From: an uncultured Lachnospiraceae bacterium
GTDB lineage: Bacteria; Bacillota; Clostridia; Lachnospirales; Lachnospiraceae
Direction: 5' to 3'
DNA length: 14,549 nucleotides
Assembly: GCA_910584945.1 (NCBI GenBank)
Contig: CAJUDY010000061.1
Span: forward strand, 1 to 14,549
Below are positions 6,227-13,376 of the stretch, piece by piece; within the stretch, counting starts at the first letter, position 1, and the number at the start of each line of letters is the position of its first letter. A model generated the notes under the pieces. The model had not been told where the DNA came from. It searched no databases and saw only the letters and a program-made list of their open reading frames with translations. The position numbers and the translations under genes were made by a program.

Positions 6227-7561
6227 TTATACCTTTATGCTTTCATGTTCCCATGCCTCACTGCCCTGTCTGGGATAACCCTGCCGGGAAATCCTCCCGT
6301 CCGGCGGCTCCTGCTCCTGCAGGTTCTTCCCCGCAAACAGCCCTGCATCTTCCAACTTGCACAGATTCCCGTTCACCAGGTACAGATCCCCGCCTTCTTC
6401 CGCCGGGATCGGGTTCATGTCCTCCATCTCCCTGATATCATTCGCAGACAGCCACCCATTCTGCCGCCCCACAGAATACCCGTTCATACGGCTCTGGTAA
6501 TCCCCCCGCAGAAGCCCGTCCACGTTCAGCTTCACAAAATACTCCCGCTTCTCCTGCGGCAGCAATAAGGCTTTCTGTAAAGACTGCTCCCACCGGATCA
6601 CCCATGGGTCCAGCGTATACTTCACAAACTCCAAAGATTGCTGCTCAATGTTGGAAAAACTGCTCTTGTCCAGATCCCCCACCATATGCGGCGGAATCCG
6701 GTACAGCCTGGCAATCTCGTCCACCTGGAACTTCCTGGTCTCCAGAAACTGCGCTTCCTCCGGCGGAATTCCGATCTGCTGGTACTTCATGCCCTCTTCC
6801 AGAACGGCCACCTTCCCCGCATTCTTAGAACCCCCGTAGACAGCGTGCCAGCTCTCCCGCACTTTCGCCGGGTCCTTCAACACCCCCGGATGCTCCAGCA
6901 CGCCGCCCGGCGTGGCCCCGTTCTCAAAGAACCCCGCCCCATATTCCTCACAGGCCAGCGTCATCCCCACCGCATTCTTCGCCATAGCAATGGGAGAATA
7001 CCCCACCAGCCCGTCAAACCCAAGCCCGGGGATATGCAGCACATCCTCCGGCGCAAGATACACCCTGCCGTACTCCCCAAAATTCGGGTTCTCGTCACTG
7101 TACCGGTTATAGACATAATAAAGCTCCCCCTTATCGTCCCGGTCAACCTCCACCTTGTCCGGCAGCAGCGGGTACAGCCCCAGCACCCGGCCCCCGCCGT
7201 CCCGTATGATCTGCGCATAGGCATTCCCCCAGATTAAAAGATGGCTCATTAAGGTCTCCCGGAACACAAAAGAAGTCATCTCCGGGTTCGGCTCGTCATG
7301 CAGGAGATAATACAAAGGATGGTCATACACCCGCTCCTTCCCCCTCCCCGCATACCGGTACAAATGCACCGGCAGGGAAGCAACCGCCTCCGACAGAATC
7401 CGCACACAGGAATAGACCGCCGTGGTCTGCATGGCCGTCCGCTCATTCACGACCTTCCCGCTGCTGCTCCGCCCAAACAAAAAGGAATAAGCCGTACCCC
7501 CGTAACTGTCCCTCGGCTTATCCCTCGCACCCCGGATACCTAAAATAGATGCCAGTTTCAT
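6227..7561 (-). CDS. HK97-type portal protein
   Basis: A 444-residue member of the HK97 portal family, the dodecameric ring at the capsid vertex through which terminase pumps DNA. Diagnostic stretches are AVYSCVRILSEAVASLPVHLY (about 48-68), LLIWGNAYAQIIRD (about 107-120), the central VYLAPEDVLHIPGLGFDGLVGYSPI, and ARLYRIPPHMVGDL followed by SNIEQQSLEFVKYTL in the last third. Length is within the family range. ATG at 7561 has AGGAGG five bases upstream. The preceding terminator leaves no room for a dedicated promoter, so expression must come from read-through or antitermination of upstream transcription. The C-terminal ~40 residues are Pro/Gln/Glu-rich and look disordered. Confidence 0.93.
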   Translation of the reverse strand: MKLASILGIRGARDKPRDSYGGTAYSFLFGRSSSGKVVNERTAMQTTAVYSCVRILSEAVASLPVHLYRYAGRGKERVYDHPLYYLLHDEPNPEMTSFVFRETLMSHLLIWGNAYAQIIRDGGGRVLGLYPLLPDKVEVDRDDKGELYYVYNRYSDENPNFGEYGRVYLAPEDVLHIPGLGFDGLVGYSPIAMAKNAVGMTLACEEYGAGFFENGATPGGVLEHPGVLKDPAKVRESWHAVYGGSKNAGKVAVLEEGMKYQQIGIPPEEAQFLETRKFQVDEIARLYRIPPHMVGDLDKSSFSNIEQQSLEFVKYTLDPWVIRWEQSLQKALLLPQEKREYFVKLNVDGLLRGDYQSRMNGYSVGRQNGWLSANDIREMEDMNPIPAEEGGDLYLVNGNLCKLEDAGLFAGKNLQEQEPPDGRISRQGYPRQGSEAWEHESIKV

Positions 7562-7582
7562 ACACGCCTCCTAAAAATCAGC

Positions 7583-7613
7583 AAAAAAGAAGCGCCTCCG
7601 AAGAGACGCCCCC
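7583..7613 (-). terminator. Rho-independent terminator after the MerR gene
   Basis: On the minus strand, GCGTCTC (plus 7603-7609) pairs with GAGGCGC (plus 7592-7598), with one G-U pair, around a stable TTCG tetraloop. TTCTTTTTT follows (plus 7583-7591). It lies 25-50 bases after the MerR stop and ends about 20 bases before the portal start, so it closes the MerR transcription unit but also interrupts transcription from terminase into portal. Confidence 0.85.
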
Positions 7614-7637
7614 CTATATGTCCAAATCAACACACTG

Positions 7638-8456
7638 CTATTTCTTTTTTACCGGAAAACAGACTTCCGTGACCATTTCCTCCGGGTCAGATGTGTCACT
7701 GGGGCTTACATGGTAGATACAGAATGACTTCCCGTTAAAATCATACCCATTCTCAACCACCCAGTTTGCAACAGCCGCATTCACCCTCGAAATCTGGTCA
7801 TAACCGCCCTTATATGTGGCAGACGCAATCTGAATAGGCGGCACGGTCTTAAATTTCACATGCTCCGTATCCTGATATGTTCCCACAACCGTACTCTGAA
7901 TCTCCACATCCGGGTCATGCTCCTTATGCCCTTCATCGTGGAAAATCGCCATCCCATAACACGGCGCTGCCTGCTGCACATTCTGTCCTTCCAGTTCCCG
8001 GCACATAATCTCCCATAACAGCCCTTCCTGGTCATAAGCAGGGATCACCTGCCGCACACTTGCAACGTACCGCTCCGGTAATGTTTTTAATGTCACATTA
8101 TAATCCATAAGGTTACCATCCTTTCTCATCCATTTCAATGTACTGTCAAGAAACTGCAGCTTCTGCCGTATCTCTCTGGCTTCCCCTTCCAGCTCCTTCC
8201 GTTTCAAAATCAGGAACCGCTCCATTTCCTGTACATCCTCATATTTGCCCAGTATTTCTTTTATCATGGAAAGCCCGAAGCCCAGGCTTTTTAATGCCTG
8301 TATCTTTCCGGCCAGAGGAAGCTGGGACTCGCTGTAATAGCGGTATCCTGTAAAATCGTCCACGCATTCCGGGTGAAGGATTCCTATTTCATCATAATGC
8401 CGGAGCATACGGATACTAATCCTTGACAGTTTTGAAAAATCTCCTATCCTTAACAT
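7638..8456 (-). CDS. MerR family transcriptional regulator with GyrI-like effector domain
   Basis: A 272-residue regulator of the BmrR/TipAL type. Residues 1-70 form the MerR winged helix-turn-helix: IGDFSKLSRISIRMLRHYDEIG (4-25), then TGYRYYSESQL and LKSLGFGLSMIKEIL. Residues ~75-110 form the dimerisation coiled coil, and ~118-272 form a GyrI-like ligand-binding domain with TYKGGYDQI and the C-terminal VTEVCFPVKK strand. The start at 8456 is chosen because the MerR fold begins there and GAGGTG lies 7 bases upstream; a 14-residue upstream extension lacks a ribosome site. The gene has its own MerR-type promoter and terminator, and its base composition is less G+C-rich than the flanking head genes. 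It is not a structural gene and fits a moron inserted between terminase and portal. The ligand and any targets beyond its own promoter are unknown. Confidence 0.9.
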   Translation of the reverse strand: MLRIGDFSKLSRISIRMLRHYDEIGILHPECVDDFTGYRYYSESQLPLAGKIQALKSLGFGLSMIKEILGKYEDVQEMERFLILKRKELEGEAREIRQKLQFLDSTLKWMRKDGNLMDYNVTLKTLPERYVASVRQVIPAYDQEGLLWEIMCRELEGQNVQQAAPCYGMAIFHDEGHKEHDPDVEIQSTVVGTYQDTEHVKFKTVPPIQIASATYKGGYDQISRVNAAVANWVVENGYDFNGKSFCIYHVSPSDTSDPEEMVTEVCFPVKKK

Positions 8457-8467
8457 TCGTTCCACCT

Positions 8468-8479
8468 CACATATATGTG
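8468..8479. repeat. 12-bp perfect palindrome in the MerR leader
   Basis: CACATATATGTG lies between the MerR -10 element and the ribosome site. It could be an operator or chance, since alternating A/T palindromes are easy to form. Confidence 0.4.
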
Positions 8480-8498
8480 TCTTCCTGAGCTCAATCAT

Positions 8499-8529
8499 AC
8501 TTTAGAGTATACCATAGTGTGAGAGTCAA
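8499..8529 (-). promoter_or_regulatory. MerR-type promoter with 19-bp spacer
   Basis: The minus strand reads TTGACT (plus 8524-8529), 19 bases, then TAAAGT (plus 8499-8504). The overlong 19-bp spacer is the hallmark of promoters controlled by MerR proteins, which twist the DNA to align the two hexamers when ligand is bound. It is placed to drive the MerR gene starting at 8456, so autoregulation is likely. The symmetry of the spacer is imperfect, so I do not define operator half-sites. Confidence 0.7.
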
Positions 8530-8571
8530 CCCCATAATCAAAAGATTTTTTAATTTTTCAGTCCCATCAGG

Positions 8572-10119
8572 CTAAAAGCTCAAAATTCCCCTCTCGTCAT
8601 ACACGCTTCCCGTACTTCCGCCATGCCTAATCGCCCGGTCAAGCGCCATGATTGCCGCCACCGCACCGTCAATCTTCTCCGTGGACTTCTCCTTATCCGG
8701 CTTGATGTTCCCTGCCGGGTCCGTCCGGATAAAAATATTATCCATCATCCACCTAAGGACCGGATGCCCTCCGTGCGCGATATTCTTCTCCAGCACCAGC
8801 TCCATCAGCCTCTTGGACGGCGGCGACATATCCTTGAAGCCCTGACCGAACGGAACCACCGTAAAACCAAGCCCCTCCAGGTTCTGTACCATCTGCACCG
8901 CTCCCCACCGGTCAAAGGCAATCTCCTTTATGCGAAATTTCTTCCCCAGATTGTCTATGAAATTCTCAATGAACCCATAATGGATCACATCCCCTTCCGT
9001 AGTCTCCAGAACCCCCTGCTTCTCCCACACGTCATACGGCACATGGTCACGCCGCACCCTACGCATCATGTTTTCCTCCGGTATCCAGAAATACGGCAGG
9101 AACACATACTTCTCCGTATCGTCCTTGGGCGGAAACACCAACATAAAAGCCGTGATATCAATAGAACTGGACAGATCCAGCCCACCGTAACACTCCCGCC
9201 CCAGAAGCTCCCCCTCGTCCACCGGGAAAGCACAGGCATCCCACTTCTCCATCTGCATCCACCGTGTGGACTGCTTCACCCACTGGTTCAGCCGAAGCTG
9301 CCGGAAAATATTTTCCTCTGCCGGATTGTCCCTGGCACTCATACACGCATTCCGCACCTTACCAATGTCAATCGTATGCCCCAGGGACGGGTTCGCCTGA
9401 TGCCACACTTCTTCCGAAGTCCAGTCCGCATCGTCAGAAGCCCCGTAAATCACCGGATAGAACGTCAGGTCTATCTTCCTCCCGCACAAAATGTCCTCCG
9501 CTTTCTGATGCTGTTCAAAACAGACAGAATGCCGGTCCGTCCCCGCCGTAGTGATCAGGAAGAACAAAGGCTGTGTCCTGGCATCCCCGGAACCCTTCGT
9601 CATAACGTCGAACAGCTCCCGGTTCGGCTGGCTGTGCAGCTCGTCAAAGATCACCGCATGGACATTCAGCCCATGCTTCGTATAAGCCTCCGCAGAAAGC
9701 ACTTGGTAAAAACTGTTCGTGGGCTTATACACCAGCCGCTTCACCGACATCACCGGCTTGATCCTCTTCTTTAACGCCGGGCACTGGTCCACCATGTCCA
9801 CCGCCACGTCAAACACAATGGAAGCCTGCTGCCGGTCAGAAGCACAGCCGTAAACCTCCGCGCCCCACTCATTGTCCCCGCAGGTCATGTAAAGCGCCAC
9901 CCCTGCCGCCAGCTCCGACTTCCCGTTCTTCTTCGGGATCTCCACATAGGCCGTATTATACTGCCGGAACCCGTCCTCCTTCACCGTCCCGAACACGTCC
10001 CTGATGATCGTCTCCTGCCACGGCAGCAGGTCAAAGGCCTGCCCCCGCCATCTCCCCTTCGTATGTTTCAGGCAGCGGATAAACTCCACCGCCCTCTGCG
10101 CCTTCGCCTCGTCAAACAC
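8572..10119 (-). CDS. terL: Terminase large subunit (HK97 type)
   Basis: A 515-residue DNA packaging motor with an N-terminal ATPase and a C-terminal nuclease. Walker A is PKKNGKS at 62-68, Walker B with the catalytic Glu is VIFDE at 156-160, and the coupling motif TTAG is at 190-193. Nuclease acidic residues are D315 (GGLDLS), D403 (AFDRWG) and D484 (EKIDGAVA). GTG start at 10119 overlaps the TAG stop of the small subunit by one base and has GGGAGG nine bases upstream. Relatives often carry an extra ~40-50 residues before the FDEAKAQRAVEFI segment. Here a stop lies about 17 codons upstream in frame, so the protein truly begins at this short N-terminus. The pre-ATPase adaptor segment is therefore reduced, but all catalytic motifs are intact. 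Confidence 0.93.
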   Translation of the reverse strand: MFDEAKAQRAVEFIRCLKHTKGRWRGQAFDLLPWQETIIRDVFGTVKEDGFRQYNTAYVEIPKKNGKSELAAGVALYMTCGDNEWGAEVYGCASDRQQASIVFDVAVDMVDQCPALKKRIKPVMSVKRLVYKPTNSFYQVLSAEAYTKHGLNVHAVIFDELHSQPNRELFDVMTKGSGDARTQPLFFLITTAGTDRHSVCFEQHQKAEDILCGRKIDLTFYPVIYGASDDADWTSEEVWHQANPSLGHTIDIGKVRNACMSARDNPAEENIFRQLRLNQWVKQSTRWMQMEKWDACAFPVDEGELLGRECYGGLDLSSSIDITAFMLVFPPKDDTEKYVFLPYFWIPEENMMRRVRRDHVPYDVWEKQGVLETTEGDVIHYGFIENFIDNLGKKFRIKEIAFDRWGAVQMVQNLEGLGFTVVPFGQGFKDMSPPSKRLMELVLEKNIAHGGHPVLRWMMDNIFIRTDPAGNIKPDKEKSTEKIDGAVAAIMALDRAIRHGGSTGSVYDERGILSF

Positions 10120-10598
10120 TATCCACCGCCTCCCTTGAACAACAGGAGCTCCATGGCGTCGCTCTCCTTATCCTCCCCGGCATCCACCACGATCCGGCTC
10201 CGGGAAGAAGGCGTAAGCCCGAACTGCTCACAGAACCGGTTCATGATTTTCAGGTAAGTCTGCGCAATGGACACCTGCGGGACCTGCTGGCAGTACCCCG
10301 AAGGCGTCTCCATGATCGCCCCATGCTCGGAAATATATTCCTCCGCTTCCTTCCACCTGGCATACGCCTGGCAGTACCCCGCAAAAGCCGCCATGTCAAT
10401 CTCCGTCAGGATACCAAGCAGCTCCATCTGCTTCGCCATCCGCTTCCACTCCTTCTTCGCCTCCGCTTCCAGCCACCCCGGACACCTGGGAGCCTTCCGC
10501 TCCGGCTTCGGCTCCCCCGCATTCAGCCCCCGCTTCCCAGGGTTCCCCTCCAGCACCTTCACCGCCGTAGGCTTCGGCTTCCGCCCTCTCTGCGCCAC
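10119..10598 (-). CDS. terS: Terminase small subunit, P27 family
   Basis: A 159-residue DNA-recognition subunit of the packaging terminase. It shows the P27 family hallmark at its N-terminus, RGRKPKPTAVKVLEGNPGKR (residues 4-23), then a PKPERKAPRCPGWL stretch. Helices follow with AFAGYCQAYARWKEAE, and the C-terminal SIAQTYLKIMNRFCEQFGLTPSSR is also conserved. The start is GTG at 10598, not the GTG at 10631. AGGGAGGTGAG sits just upstream of 10598, and the family motif begins right after it, whereas the longer form adds 11 residues without conservation. It is followed immediately by the large subunit (1-base overlap), the universal packaging gene pair. Confidence 0.88.
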   Translation of the reverse strand: MAQRGRKPKPTAVKVLEGNPGKRGLNAGEPKPERKAPRCPGWLEAEAKKEWKRMAKQMELLGILTEIDMAAFAGYCQAYARWKEAEEYISEHGAIMETPSGYCQQVPQVSIAQTYLKIMNRFCEQFGLTPSSRSRIVVDAGEDKESDAMELLLFKGGGG

Positions 10599-10638
10599 CG
10601 CACTCACCTCCCTCCGTACCGGCTCACGCACAGTCTTT

Positions 10639-13374
10639 TTAATTCAGAAAATCAAAATCCTCATCAGGCCCCGTCCCGGAATCTCCAAGAACCTTTCCTG
10701 CAAAAATTTCCTTCTCCATGTCCTTAAAACCTTCATATGCTGATTCACACAAACAATCTTCAAAGCCTTCCTGCTCTATTTCCTCCGCAGAATCTCCAAA
10801 GTCTTCCCATGCCGTCCCCGGCACAAAGCCATCAGCGCCATTCCATTCAGCCTCCCGCACGGAATCCCCGAACTCTTCCCACACAGCCTCCATCTGCGCC
10901 AGAAGCTCCCGGCTCTCCGGCAGTGCCATGGCGACCGCATAAGCCACCGTCGCCGTGACCGCATTCCCGGCCTGCTTGTAAAGCTGTGTCTCCGAATTGA
11001 CAGCCGCCGCCCGCTCATACAGCCCATCCGGGAACCCCTGCAGGCGGAAACACTCACGGGGCGTCAGCCTCCGTATCTTCCCGCACTTCGTCACCGTCCC
11101 CATCATGCACCCCGTATCCAGCGTCTGCGAACAGCCCTTTCCAACCCGGCCCCGCCTGGATTCACTCTTCGGATACGACAGGCACACGCCGTCCCCCGGA
11201 TAAGCCAGGTCATACCCCTGCTTCGTGCCGTTCCTCACCGGCAGCGCCGTCTCCGCATCCCCGGACTCTTCTTCTGTCAGATAAACCCCATGCTGGTCCT
11301 GCGCCGTCAGCGTGAACATCGGCTCCCCGGCCTCCTTCATACGCCTGCCGTTCTGCCGCTTCTCCACCCGGCCCGGCGTCAGCACCGCCCTGGCTTCCGG
11401 CACACCGGCGTCCCCATCTCCCGGCTCTGCTCCTTCCGTCTCCAATACCCCGGAATTGACCGCCCGCCAGTTGATCAGCCTGCCGGTATAACATGCCACC
11501 AGGCACCGCGCGGTCTCCGTGACCTTCGGATGGTTCAGCGTCTGGTCCACAAACACCTTGCTCCCCTGCCCCTTGTTTGTAGTGACAGCCGGCGCAAGCC
11601 CCTTTGCGTCATAGACACATCCGTTCATCCCCCTCCCGCTGGGGTTCACATTCCCCACGCAGTACAGCCCGGTCTTCGCGCCCATGCCGCCGCCATTCGC
11701 CCCGATACTCACCGAAACCCCGGACGGGTCATACACCCGGTATCCCTGCATCCCGCCTATAACCTCTTTAAGAGCTCCGCCGTCTTCTCCGGTGACAGGT
11801 AATATTTCCCGTCCGCCTCTGCTTCTAAGAACTGCGATAAGGAATACCCTCTCCCGGTTCTGCGGGACTCCGAAGTCTTTAGAATTAAGCACCTGCCACC
11901 GCACGTCATACCCTGCCTCGTCCATTTCAGAGAGAACGGCGGCAAAATCGAATCCTGCATTGACTGATAACAGGTTCTTAACGTTCTCAACAAGTAGGTA
12001 TGTGGGCTTATCACTTTCCTCTTTGCCTTTGATGAGGTCAATAATGCTGTAATAGATTCCACTTCTTTTTCCTCTAAGCCCTCTCTGCTTTCCTGCGATG
12101 GAGATATCCTGGCAGTTGTGGGCTGCCAGCCCTCCTGCTGTGTATGAATTGTCATCTTCCACCTCCATGTTGTAGACATATCCGTCAAACGGGACCTTCC
12201 TGCTGCCCCTGAAACGGCACCAGACATATCCGTCCATGAAAAAAGAGCCGTCCCTTTCAGACCGCCCTTCCTTGAACCTCACCGTATAAAAATCATGCTG
12301 CCGTACCGTCCTGCCCTCGATCACGCAGGTCTCCGGCCTCTTATTTCTGTAAACCGCACAGGGCATACGGTACGCCTTATGCACACAGTCCCGGATTCCA
12401 TAAGCAAGCTCCCTGGAAATCGTGGATGCCTGACGATACTTTCCCACAATGCACCCGTCCGTCTCAAAATACCCTTCCAGAAACGCCCGCAGCAGATCCT
12501 CCGGCAGATCGAAAACCGCATCCGTCAGCCGCTTTCCTCCCGCGCCTTTCCCAAACCGCATCAAAAACACCGTCAGCTCTTTATTCGTAAAATGCACCTT
12601 ATAAGCTGTCCGCTCCTTCGCCACGCTGTAACGGAACATTCCGTCCACATGCCTTTTCAGCCGTTCCAGCTTTTCCTCGTTGCAGGCAACCACCACCCGG
12701 TAATTATCAGGCGCATTCTTCCTCTTGGTGACACGATACCAGCCGTCCCCCATGTAACAGCCCACGAACCACCAGAAATCAGGGCTATTCAAATCAAGAT
12801 TATCCAGCTTATATTCTTTCCCATGCCGCTCATAAGTAATCCCGTCCCACTCTGGCAACTCTGCCTTGTTATTCACCGGAACCGCGATCAGATCACCTGC
12901 CTCCAGTTCCTGTACGGCTTTCCATTTGGCAGAATCCCCGTCTTTTACCAGAAACGGATGCTCCCCGGTCACTCTTAGATTCTCCACGCCGAAAACATCC
13001 AGCTCATAAATCTCACCGGCCCTATGCTTCATGGGCCTCACCACCGGACGGAACCGGCCCTTATGCGTCAGCACCCTGTCTCCCTCCCGAATATCCTCAA
13101 TACATTTATACCCCTGGTCCGTCATCACCAGCGTCCCGGCCTCAAAGCAGGGGAACCCGAAGCACCACGCATCCGCATAAGGAATCTCTTCCGGCGTCAG
13201 CTTCGTCACATCCTCCGCCTTCCATTCTCCCTCCGTATCATACATGGCCTCATAAGAAGCCCTTGCAAATTTATCATACTCACAATACCCGATACACTTA
13301 TGCCCGGCCCATTCCAGCCCCAGCCGGAACCCGCCGATCCCCGAACAGATATCCAGAAACGTAAGCCTTCCCAT
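10639..13374 (-). CDS. DNA (cytosine-5) methyltransferase precursor containing an intein
   Basis: A 911-residue open frame. Removing residues 76-420 (the intein) leaves a 566-residue m5C methyltransferase, which transfers a methyl group from S-adenosylmethionine to cytosine C5. Motifs: I FLDICSGIGG (6-15); IV GFP|CQDIS split at the catalytic Cys421; VI ENV (463-465); VIII QNRERVFLIA (505-514); IX RRLTPRECFRLQGFPD (768-783); X QAGNAV (801-806). Between VIII and IX the region of about 250 residues is long and contains several repeated T-[LV]-T-like elements (APAVTTN, MFTLTAQ, SQTLDTG), suggesting more than one target-recognition module. A C-terminal acidic tail (about 815-911) holds two WE[ED]FGDS copies. 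ATG 13374 follows GGAGGT with 9-base spacing, three bases after the MT-A70 gene. It probably shields phage DNA from host restriction; specificity cannot be read from the sequence. Confidence 0.92.
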   Translation of the reverse strand: MGRLTFLDICSGIGGFRLGLEWAGHKCIGYCEYDKFARASYEAMYDTEGEWKAEDVTKLTPEEIPYADAWCFGFPCFEAGTLVMTDQGYKCIEDIREGDRVLTHKGRFRPVVRPMKHRAGEIYELDVFGVENLRVTGEHPFLVKDGDSAKWKAVQELEAGDLIAVPVNNKAELPEWDGITYERHGKEYKLDNLDLNSPDFWWFVGCYMGDGWYRVTKRKNAPDNYRVVVACNEEKLERLKRHVDGMFRYSVAKERTAYKVHFTNKELTVFLMRFGKGAGGKRLTDAVFDLPEDLLRAFLEGYFETDGCIVGKYRQASTISRELAYGIRDCVHKAYRMPCAVYRNKRPETCVIEGRTVRQHDFYTVRFKEGRSERDGSFFMDGYVWCRFRGSRKVPFDGYVYNMEVEDDNSYTAGGLAAHNCQDISIAGKQRGLRGKRSGIYYSIIDLIKGKEESDKPTYLLVENVKNLLSVNAGFDFAAVLSEMDEAGYDVRWQVLNSKDFGVPQNRERVFLIAVLRSRGGREILPVTGEDGGALKEVIGGMQGYRVYDPSGVSVSIGANGGGMGAKTGLYCVGNVNPSGRGMNGCVYDAKGLAPAVTTNKGQGSKVFVDQTLNHPKVTETARCLVACYTGRLINWRAVNSGVLETEGAEPGDGDAGVPEARAVLTPGRVEKRQNGRRMKEAGEPMFTLTAQDQHGVYLTEEESGDAETALPVRNGTKQGYDLAYPGDGVCLSYPKSESRRGRVGKGCSQTLDTGCMMGTVTKCGKIRRLTPRECFRLQGFPDGLYERAAAVNSETQLYKQAGNAVTATVAYAVAMALPESRELLAQMEAVWEEFGDSVREAEWNGADGFVPGTAWEDFGDSAEEIEQEGFEDCLCESAYEGFKDMEKEIFAGKVLGDSGTGPDEDFDFLN
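12115..13149 (-). mobile_element. LAGLIDADG intein inserted at the catalytic PCQ motif
   Basis: A 345-residue in-frame intein (precursor residues 76-420). Splicing elements are all visible: Cys1 followed by FEAGTLVMTDQGYKCIEDI (block A), TGEH with T136 and H139 (block B), VYNMEVEDDNSYTAGG (block F) and terminal LAAHN (block G, H419-N420), with Cys421 as the +1 residue. The homing endonuclease has two LAGLIDADG-type helices, WFVGCYMGDGW (about 202-212) and FLEGYFETDG (298-307). They carry likely catalytic acids D210 and D306, so the endonuclease appears intact. Excision joins GFP to CQDISIAG, restoring the methyltransferase active-site loop, and Cys421 is both the splicing nucleophile and the methyltransferase catalytic residue. 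Base composition is more A+T-rich than the flanking exteins, consistent with a mobile origin. Confidence 0.95.
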
Positions 13375-13376
13375 GG

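Noticed and set aside
8457..8498. 14-residue extension of the MerR protein
   Set aside because: The MerR fold and a GAGGTG ribosome site point to ATG 8456. The extension has no ribosome site and would begin almost at the predicted transcription start.
10639..13374. Methyltransferase as a pseudogene broken by an insertion
   Set aside because: The insert is in frame, ends in His-Asn before Cys, and has complete splicing blocks, so it is an intein in an intact gene.
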